This document shows positions 6,090-11,023 of a stretch of 11,023 nt of DNA, in pieces (the first letter of the stretch is position 1; every line of letters starts with the position of its first letter). The notes under the pieces are model-generated. The model searched no databases. It saw only the letters and a program-made list of their open reading frames with translations, and was not told the DNA's origin. Source of the DNA: an uncultured Prevotellaceae bacterium (lineage in GTDB: Bacteria > Bacteroidota > Bacteroidia > Bacteroidales > Bacteroidaceae); the NCBI GenBank assembly GCA_947306605.1, contig CAMZHB010000028.1:1-11023 (forward strand). The letters are read 5' to 3'. The translations under genes were made by a program, and so were the position numbers.

Positions 6090-6389
6090 CTAACAGGCGT
6101 AATCCACGCAACTGCGGCCCTGCACGTAGGGCTTCAGCCCGCCCGCAGCCGACACGTGGTCGGGGAAGGTGCTGTAACGCCGCACGTCGTCCAATGTGTC
6201 GAAAACGCCCTCAAGGCAAATGTCCCACGTCTCCTGTCCGTTCACGTTGAAACCCACCTCTATGGCTCTGACGAACGGCAACTTGTCGCGCAAGGCCAAT
6301 ATCTGCGCGCGGAATGTCTCACGCACCGTTTTGCGCGTGGCTTCATCGACGTCGTCACGAAAGCGAAACATCACTACATGTTTAATCAT
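6090..6389 (-). CDS. Dabb-family (stress responsive alpha/beta barrel) small protein
   Basis: A 99-residue cytosolic protein that fits the Dabb domain over its whole length. The N-terminus MIKHVVMFRFRDD carries the usual H-x(5)-F pattern. The middle reads FVRAIEVGFNVN, then a strand WDICLEGVFDTLDDVRRYSTFPDHV, and the end is GLKPYVQGRSCVDYAC, matching the typical closing strand. Such proteins form dimeric ferredoxin-like barrels; a few act as enzymes (for example olivetolic acid cyclase in plants), but most bacterial members have no assigned reaction, so no specific function is claimed. A strong TAAGGAGG (6407-6400) 10 nt before the ATG fixes the start. It is divergent from the MltF-like gene and lies upstream of the his promoter in the same direction. 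Confidence 0.88.
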   Translation of the reverse strand: MIKHVVMFRFRDDVDEATRKTVRETFRAQILALRDKLPFVRAIEVGFNVNGQETWDICLEGVFDTLDDVRRYSTFPDHVSAAGGLKPYVQGRSCVDYAC

Positions 6390-6399
6390 TTTCAGTTTT

Positions 6400-6467
6400 C
6401 CTCCTTATCTTCCGGCCGGATGACCGATATTATAGAACTTATTTGTACCTTTACACCGCCAAAGTTA
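6400..6467 (-). promoter_or_regulatory. Candidate promoter and strong Shine-Dalgarno of the Dabb gene
   Basis: On the minus strand TAACTTTG (6467-6460) matches the -7 box TAnnTTTG. A TTTG lies 23 nt upstream (6494-6491), a little wider than the usual 19-21 nt. TAAGGAGG (6407-6400) is a near-perfect ribosome binding site, unusual in a window where most starts lack one. The predicted 5' untranslated region is about 65 nt and contains a 10-bp palindrome. Confidence 0.45.
6446..6453 (+). promoter_or_regulatory. Weak candidate -7 box for the MltF-like gene
   Basis: TACCTTTA lies 27 nt before the ATG and matches seven of eight positions of TAnnTTTG with its spacer bases. I see no TTTG at the expected distance upstream. 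It sits back to back with the minus-strand TAACTTTG at 6460-6467, so the two divergent promoters would nearly overlap. Confidence 0.35.
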
Positions 6468-6480
6468 ACTATAAATATTC

Positions 6481-7722
6481 ATGCGGCCCACAAATATCGC
6501 AGACAAATTCATCCGGGCACTCCTGTATTGCGCCCTGCCGCTCCTGACACTGGCCTCCTGCCAACGGCCGGGCAAAAGCGGCGCGCCGGGTGCCGCCACG
6601 CAGGCCGCAGCTACGTTCGACCTCGAAGATGTAGAGAGAGCCGGCGAACTGATAGCCGTCACCTTGAGCGGACCTGAGACTTACTACACCTACCGCGGGC
6701 AAGAAATGGGACTCCAGTACCTCATGGCCGAACGCTTCACGAAGAGCCTCGGCCTCGGCCTGCGCATGGAAATTGCCCACGACACGACAGAACTGCTCAA
6801 CATGCTCTCCGGCGCCAAAGCCGACCTCATAGCCTGCCCCCTGCCCAAGACGCTCGTAGAGAAACACGGTCTCATCCCCGTGGCCACGCAGCAGGGCGGA
6901 CGCAAAGCCTGGGCCGTGCGCACCACGTCGCCCCGGCTGGCCAGCACACTCATCACCTGGTGGAATCCCTCCCTGCCCGACGCCATCACAAAGCAGATAG
7001 AAACGGCCAAAGCCGACATAACTCCCGCCACACCGAACATACGCACCGCTTATCTCCCACAAGCGAAAGGCCGCATATCGCCTTACGACGAGCTGTTCAG
7101 GACACACGGCGCGAAAAACGGCATCGACTGGCGCCTGCTCGCGGCCATGGCGTGGCAGGAATCGGCATTCAACCCCACAGCCCGCTCATGGGCCGGCGCA
7201 CGCGGACTGATGCAAATCATGCCTGCCACAGGCGCACGCCTGGGTCTCACCACCGCCCAACTGAACGAGCCCGACGCAAGCATACGCGGGGCATCGGCCT
7301 ATCTGAAACAACTCTACGGCAAATTCAGCGACATCAATACGCCCGCAGAGCGCATCAAGTTCGCCATAGCCGCCTACAACGCCGGCCCGGGTCACGTGCG
7401 CGACGCCATGCGCCTGACACAGAAACACAAGATGTCCCCCCAATCCTGGGACCGTGTGGCTCCGTTCATCCTCAAACTCAGCGACGCGCGCTACTACCGC
7501 GACCCTGCGGTGAAGAACGGCTATATGATTGGGCGCGAAACCCACGACTACGTTTACGCTGTCCTGCGTCACTGGCAACACTTCGGAGGTATCGTCACGG
7601 GAACTGGCATCGGTGTCTCAGCAGACCTACACAGCACACCCGAACGGGCCACCCGCAAAAACCGGTTCACACGCAACAACCGCGGACTGTCGCCTAACGA
7701 TTCGGTGTTTCAGATTGAGTAA
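6481..7722 (+). CDS. MltF-like lipoprotein lytic transglycosylase
   Basis: Predicted periplasmic, membrane-anchored murein lytic transglycosylase of 413 residues that would cleave glycan strands to 1,6-anhydro-muropeptides. A signal peptide ends in LLTLASC with lipidated C27. Residues about 46-170 look like part of a solute-binding-protein (SBP_bac_3-like) domain: a start like VERAGELIAVTLSGPETYYTY, GLQYLMAERFTKSLGL and ADLIACPLPKT. Residues about 201-365 are an SLT domain: ISPYDELFRTHG, AAMAWQESAFNP with catalytic E227, GARGLMQIMPATG (239-251) and AIAAYNAGPGHVRDAM (296-310). This order is that of MltF. The E. coli protein is longer (roughly 500 residues), and here the second lobe of the binding domain appears mostly missing, with the sequence passing from TQQGG straight to RKAWAVRTTSP. 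The start gives an intact signal peptide. Confidence 0.88.
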   Translation: MRPTNIADKFIRALLYCALPLLTLASCQRPGKSGAPGAATQAAATFDLEDVERAGELIAVTLSGPETYYTYRGQEMGLQYLMAERFTKSLGLGLRMEIAHDTTELLNMLSGAKADLIACPLPKTLVEKHGLIPVATQQGGRKAWAVRTTSPRLASTLITWWNPSLPDAITKQIETAKADITPATPNIRTAYLPQAKGRISPYDELFRTHGAKNGIDWRLLAAMAWQESAFNPTARSWAGARGLMQIMPATGARLGLTTAQLNEPDASIRGASAYLKQLYGKFSDINTPAERIKFAIAAYNAGPGHVRDAMRLTQKHKMSPQSWDRVAPFILKLSDARYYRDPAVKNGYMIGRETHDYVYAVLRHWQHFGGIVTGTGIGVSADLHSTPERATRKNRFTRNNRGLSPNDSVFQIE

Positions 7723-7740
7723 TTACCGGCACAAAGCACC

Positions 7741-7767
7741 TTTATTCTGAATAAATCACTACCTTTG
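7741..7767 (+). promoter_or_regulatory. apt cluster promoter -7 box with overlapping inverted repeat
   Basis: TACCTTTG (7760-7767) is an exact TAnnTTTG -7 box. No good TTTG is visible 19-21 nt upstream. The spacer holds a perfect inverted repeat TTTATTC-T-GAATAAA (7741-7755), which could be a repressor or activator site or simply AT-rich chance. Transcription would start near 7772-7775, which supports the apt start at 7797 over the TTG at 7773. Confidence 0.55.
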
Positions 7768-7796
7768 TAACGTTGAACCCACAAAACGGCCCATTC

Positions 7797-8315
7797 ATGA
7801 ACAAAAATTACGAGCGGCTCATCCGCACATTTCCCGACTTTCCGAAACCCGGCATCGTGTTTGTAGACTGGATGCCAGTGCTCCAAGACCCCGCCAGCTT
7901 CGACCAGCTCATCGACGACCTGGTGACGCTCGTCAGCAAAGACAACAAGCCCTTCACCAAGATTGCCGCCCTCGAGTCGAGAGGCTTCTTCCTCGGCATT
8001 CCAATCGCCCACCGTCTCGGCGCAGGCTTCGTGCCCATACGCAAAAAGGGCAAACTGCCCGGAACGTGCCTTTCCATCTCCTACGCCTTGGAATACGGCA
8101 CCGCAGCCATCGAGATACAGGCCGACGCACTCAAGAGCGACGACCGCGTGCTCATCGTGGACGACCTTTTGGCCACGGGAGGCACCATGAGAGCCGCCAA
8201 CAAAATGATTGAAAACGTCACCGGCGACATCGAAAACCTCTTCTTCCTCGAACTGGACTTCCTGGAAGGCGGCAAGCTGATTAACCATCCTTACCGCTCC
8301 CTCAAGCACATCTGA
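7797..8315 (+). CDS. apt: Adenine phosphoribosyltransferase
   Basis: Salvage enzyme that makes AMP and pyrophosphate from adenine and PRPP in the cytosol. The chosen ATG gives 172 residues, normal for the family; a TTG start 24 nt earlier is possible but coincides with the predicted transcript start. Motifs: FPDFPKPGIVFVDWMPVLQDP (APRT N-terminal hood; usual form FPxPGxxFxDxxPLLxDP), ALESRGFFLGIPIA, GFVPIRKKGKLPG, and the PRPP-binding signature RVLIVDDLLATGGTM near residues 117-131. It heads a compact plus-strand cluster, with the patatin-like gene following after 18 bp. Confidence 0.94.
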   Translation: MNKNYERLIRTFPDFPKPGIVFVDWMPVLQDPASFDQLIDDLVTLVSKDNKPFTKIAALESRGFFLGIPIAHRLGAGFVPIRKKGKLPGTCLSISYALEYGTAAIEIQADALKSDDRVLIVDDLLATGGTMRAANKMIENVTGDIENLFFLELDFLEGGKLINHPYRSLKHI

Positions 8316-8333
8316 CCCCCCCTTTGCCACGCC

Positions 8334-9320
8334 ATGAGACGCACGTGCTTTCTCTTAACCCTGATATTGTGCCTCGCAACCGGCACCTACGGCCAACGGC
8401 TTAAAGTAGGGCTCGTGCTGGGAGGCGGTGGCGCCAAAGGAGCCGCCGAAGTAGGCGTGCTAAAAGCCATCGAAGAAGCCGACATACCCATCGACTGCAT
8501 CGCAGGGACCAGCATAGGCTCCATCGTGGGCGGCCTCTACGCCAACGGATACCGCGCCGCCACGCTCGACTCCCTCTTCCGCTCGCAGGAGTGGCTCTAC
8601 CTGCTCTCCGACCGCAACGACAAGTTGAGCACAGCTCCCATAACAACCGAAGACGGCGTGACTTACGTCTTCGGATATCCCATTGCACGCAAAAAGAAAG
8701 GGAGCCCGAAGAAAGGACCGGGCGTTTTCCACGGCGACAACATCGTGCAATTCCTCGACAGCCTCATTGAATTCTGCGACTCGACCAACTTCGACAGCCT
8801 GGCCATCCCCTTCCGCTGCGTGGCAACCGACGTAAAACACCACAAGGAGGTCGTGCTCAGCCACGGATACCTCTCGCAAGCCATGAGGGCCAGCATGGCC
8901 ATTCCCGGAGCCTACAAACCCGTCATCATCGACACCTGTACGCTCTACGACGGCGGACTGGTCAACAACCTGCCCGTGGACGTGGCGCTCGACATGGGAG
9001 CTGACGTCATCATTGCCGTAGACCTGACGCAGAACAAGCACGAGGACCGCGACTACGAACGCGAAAGACGCTCCCTCTTCAGAGGTCTCATCGGCTGGGC
9101 CGTCAAACGTCCCGACCTGAAGAAATATAACGAAAACCGCATGCGGGCCGACGTCTACATCAACCCGACACTGAAAGGCTACAGCGCCACCAGTTTCAAA
9201 ACCGACAAAATCAACGCCATGTTAGCCATAGGTGAGGCCGAAGGCAAGGCAAACCTGAAAAAGCTGAAGAAACTCCGCAAGTACATATACAAAGGCGTCA
9301 AGCCCGACAAGCCACTCTAA
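8334..9320 (+). CDS. Secreted patatin-like phospholipase
   Basis: Predicted exported serine acyl hydrolase of 328 residues. A hydrophobic signal MRRTCFLLTLILCLATGTYG ends at about residue 20, with no lipobox. The patatin fold follows with its three marks: oxyanion loop GGGGAKG (30-36), nucleophile S60 in GTSIGS (58-63), and catalytic Asp D206 in DGG. Additional family segments are VATDVKHHKEVVLSHG, AMRASMAIPGAYKPV and NNLPVDVALDMGADVIIAVDL. Many secreted patatin-like proteins of Bacteroidetes continue into a POTRA and outer-membrane barrel region; this one stops after the lipase domain with a Lys-rich end (LKKLKKLRKYIYKGVKPDKPL), so it should be soluble or peripherally bound. Substrate unknown. 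The next gene starts 7 bp downstream. Confidence 0.88.
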   Translation: MRRTCFLLTLILCLATGTYGQRLKVGLVLGGGGAKGAAEVGVLKAIEEADIPIDCIAGTSIGSIVGGLYANGYRAATLDSLFRSQEWLYLLSDRNDKLSTAPITTEDGVTYVFGYPIARKKKGSPKKGPGVFHGDNIVQFLDSLIEFCDSTNFDSLAIPFRCVATDVKHHKEVVLSHGYLSQAMRASMAIPGAYKPVIIDTCTLYDGGLVNNLPVDVALDMGADVIIAVDLTQNKHEDRDYERERRSLFRGLIGWAVKRPDLKKYNENRMRADVYINPTLKGYSATSFKTDKINAMLAIGEAEGKANLKKLKKLRKYIYKGVKPDKPL

Positions 9321-9327
9321 CCGCCGG

Positions 9328-10254
9328 ATGACAAACCGACTCCCCTGTCCCGCCCTCCTGCTTTCGCTGCTCATGCTCTCGTGCGCCGGCGGAAGCCCCC
9401 AACGCCAGGCCACAGCCGCCCCGGACGAACCGTGGAGCGAACAGGAACAGCCCGAGCTCGACCTGCGCAGCCACGAGGCCTACGTCGACATGGAACACCG
9501 CGCCATCATCACCGACACCATCGACAGCGACACCGTCACACTCGAGATGGCCGACCAGCCCTTCGGCGGAATCTTCACCTACCGCCTCGTGCGCGACGGC
9601 AAAAACCGCTACCGCGAGACCACCGCGGGCATGGACACCCCCGACATAGGCTACGGAGGCACCTGGTACCTCGGCCGAATAGGCAAAGAGACCAAACTGC
9701 TCTGCCGCTCGGGCCTGACGGGACACATACTCTTCACCCTCACCGGCAGCGACCACTACGACACCTACCGCGAGCGCTGTTACATGCGCCTGCTCAGCGG
9801 TAACTTCAAGGCTGGCAAAAACGGGAAAGTGCAATTCAAAGCCGACAAAACGTGCAAGGGACTCAACCGCTGCCCGGCAGGCACATCGTTCACCTTCGCA
9901 CGCGACGCCTTCGGACAGATAGCCCCCATCATACGCTCCGAATACGACGGACGCCACTACATGTTCGAGCACGCCGCCGAATGCCCCCTCGTCGTCTACG
10001 CCACAAGGCTCCACCCCAGCGACGGGCTCATCATAGACCGCGCCGTCTACTACCTCCACCACGACGGAAAGCCTTCGCGCACGTGGCTCCACAAGGAAGC
10101 GCTCGACTGGGCCTCGCTGATGTACTACTACCCCAAAGACCTGCGCCGCATGCTCGCGGAACTTCAGGAACTGGAGCGGCCCGACGAGACCGAACAATGG
10201 AATCTGGCGCTCCTGGAGGCATACAAGGCCACGTATCCCGACTATTTCAACTGA
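9328..10254 (+). CDS. Unrecognised lipoprotein of 308 residues
   Basis: I do not recognise a family. The N-terminus MTNRLPCPALLLSLLMLSCAGG is a lipoprotein signal with C19 as the likely lipidated residue, followed by a low-complexity linker to about residue 45. The body has an alternating charged and aromatic pattern suggestive of a beta-rich fold: FGGIFTYRLVRDGKNRYRE, GYGGTWYLGRIGKETKLL, and GLTGHILFTLTGSDHYDTYRERCYMRL. There are four further cysteines in the body region. The C-terminal 60 residues look helical and end in ATYPDYFN. The gene lies 7 bp after the patatin gene and 16 bp before the oxidoreductase gene, so it is probably co-transcribed with them. Codon use matches its neighbours. 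It is likely anchored in the envelope; its role is unknown. Confidence 0.75.
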   Translation: MTNRLPCPALLLSLLMLSCAGGSPQRQATAAPDEPWSEQEQPELDLRSHEAYVDMEHRAIITDTIDSDTVTLEMADQPFGGIFTYRLVRDGKNRYRETTAGMDTPDIGYGGTWYLGRIGKETKLLCRSGLTGHILFTLTGSDHYDTYRERCYMRLLSGNFKAGKNGKVQFKADKTCKGLNRCPAGTSFTFARDAFGQIAPIIRSEYDGRHYMFEHAAECPLVVYATRLHPSDGLIIDRAVYYLHHDGKPSRTWLHKEALDWASLMYYYPKDLRRMLAELQELERPDETEQWNLALLEAYKATYPDYFN

Positions 10255-10270
10255 CAAAAACGACACACGC

Positions 10271-11023
10271 ATGAAACTCGCCATCATAGGTACCGGAAAA
10301 ATCGTACACAGCGCCCTCAGAGCCCTGCCCGACGTGCCGCAGATTGAAGTGCGCGCCATCTACGCCCGTCCACAGAGCCGCGACAAGGGCGAAGCCATCG
10401 CACGCGAGCACCATATCCCCGAGGTATACACTGACTACGCCCGCCTGCTCCGCGAAAGCGACGCCGATTTCATCTATGTGGCCAACATCAACCTCGTGCA
10501 CTACGACTACGCGCGGCAAGCCCTGCTCGCCGGCAAACATGTCATCGTAGAAAAGCCGATGTGCGTCAACGCAAGTCAGACACGCCGCCTCGCAGATTTG
10601 GCCAAAAGCCGGGGACTCTACCTCTTCGAGGCACTCACCTTCCTCCACGCCCCCTTCTTCCGCCACATCGCCGACACCCTGCCCCGGCTTGGCAACGTGA
10701 GGCTCATGCTTTGCAACTACTCCAAGTATTCCACGCGCTACGACAACTACCTGAAAGGCATCGTGGAACCCGTGTTCGACCCCGCACTCGCGGGAGGCAC
10801 GCTGCTCGACCTTAACATATACAACCTCAACTTCGCCCTCTACCTCTTCGGACGCCCGCTCGGCGTGACCTATGCCGCCAACCGCGGCTACAACGGCGTG
10901 GACATCTCCGGCGTTGTCACCCTGCGCTACGACGGATTCGTCGTACAGTGCGCCGCAGCCAAAGACTCGTTCAGCCCGGGAAGCATCAGCATCCAGGGAG
11001 AGCGGGGATGGTTGCGCGTGGAA
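10271..11023 (+). CDS. Gfo/Idh/MocA-family NAD(P)-dependent oxidoreductase (3' end cut by the window edge)
   Basis: The first 251 residues of a Gfo/Idh/MocA-type dehydrogenase; families usually run about 310-350 residues, so perhaps 60-100 are missing. The Rossmann nucleotide-binding loop is IIGTGKIV (5-12), followed by the expected ADFIYVANINLVHYDYARQALLAGKHVIVEKPM block, with the EKP signature at 94-96. In the substrate domain GGTLLDLNIYNLNF (175-188) has Tyr where many members have His, as in the dihydrodiol dehydrogenase / glucose-fructose oxidoreductase-like branch. No signal peptide, so cytosolic. Substrate cannot be assigned. No strong ribosome binding site is visible in the 16-nt gap after the lipoprotein gene. 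Confidence 0.9.
   Translation, partial: MKLAIIGTGKIVHSALRALPDVPQIEVRAIYARPQSRDKGEAIAREHHIPEVYTDYARLLRESDADFIYVANINLVHYDYARQALLAGKHVIVEKPMCVNASQTRRLADLAKSRGLYLFEALTFLHAPFFRHIADTLPRLGNVRLMLCNYSKYSTRYDNYLKGIVEPVFDPALAGGTLLDLNIYNLNFALYLFGRPLGVTYAANRGYNGVDISGVVTLRYDGFVVQCAAAKDSFSPGSISIQGERGWLRVE

Noticed and set aside
8460..9041. Minus-strand open frame of 193 codons opposite the patatin gene
   Set aside because: The plus-strand frame carries all patatin catalytic motifs; the reverse frame has no features.
9298..10359. Minus-strand open frame of 353 codons opposite the unrecognised lipoprotein
   Set aside because: It is longer than the plus-strand ORF, so I considered it. The plus frame has a lipoprotein signal, operon-like spacing on both sides and neighbour-like C-ending codons, while the reverse frame is Val/Gly/Ala-rich without motifs and overlaps the start of the oxidoreductase gene.

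Overview
The window looks like a chromosomal segment of a fairly GC-rich member of the Bacteroidales, plausibly a Prevotella-like organism. Four things point there: promoter motifs of the Bacteroidota type (TTTG, about 19-20 nt, TAnnTTTG); the gene order hisG-hisD-hisC-hisB with a bifunctional HisB and a long-form HisG; several short lipoprotein signal peptides; and mostly weak Shine-Dalgarno sites. Genus is inference only. No mobile element, CRISPR array, tRNA or rRNA was seen, and no gene-free stretch exceeds about 210 bases.

Left half (minus strand, read from right to left). A small Dabb-domain protein (6090-6389) is followed by a his operon. The operon begins with a promoter matching the Bacteroidota consensus (6028-6058). 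Next comes a 14-residue leader peptide with four histidines in five positions (5975-6019), then a 13-bp intrinsic terminator hairpin ending 6 nt before hisG (5889-5926). Mutually exclusive pairings can be drawn by hand between the His codons, a mid segment and the terminator arm. This is the layout of a ribosome-mediated histidine attenuator and is the most interesting item in the window. The structural genes are hisG, hisD, hisC and hisB, nearly contiguous (3-nt gap, ATGA overlap, 64-nt gap). hisB overlaps by ATGA with a small DUF6359-like lipoprotein gene. After it come queD, with its own promoter motif, and queE, which overlaps queD by ATGA and runs off the left edge. QueD and QueE catalyse two successive steps toward preQ0 and queuosine. 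The his genes not seen here (hisA, hisF, hisH, hisI/E) must lie elsewhere.

Right half (plus strand). A divergent intergenic region of 91 bp separates the Dabb gene from an MltF-like lipoprotein lytic transglycosylase (6481-7722). Its substrate-binding-like N-terminal region looks shortened. A new promoter motif then precedes a tight cluster: apt (adenine salvage), a patatin-like lipase with a signal peptide, an unrecognised lipoprotein, and a Gfo/Idh/MocA-type oxidoreductase that runs off the right edge. Spacings of 18, 7 and 16 bp suggest one transcript.

Codon choice is mostly C-ending. The exception is queE, queD and the 3' half of the lipoprotein gene, where the coding strand becomes G/T-rich. 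The switch occurs abruptly inside the lipoprotein gene near position 1250.
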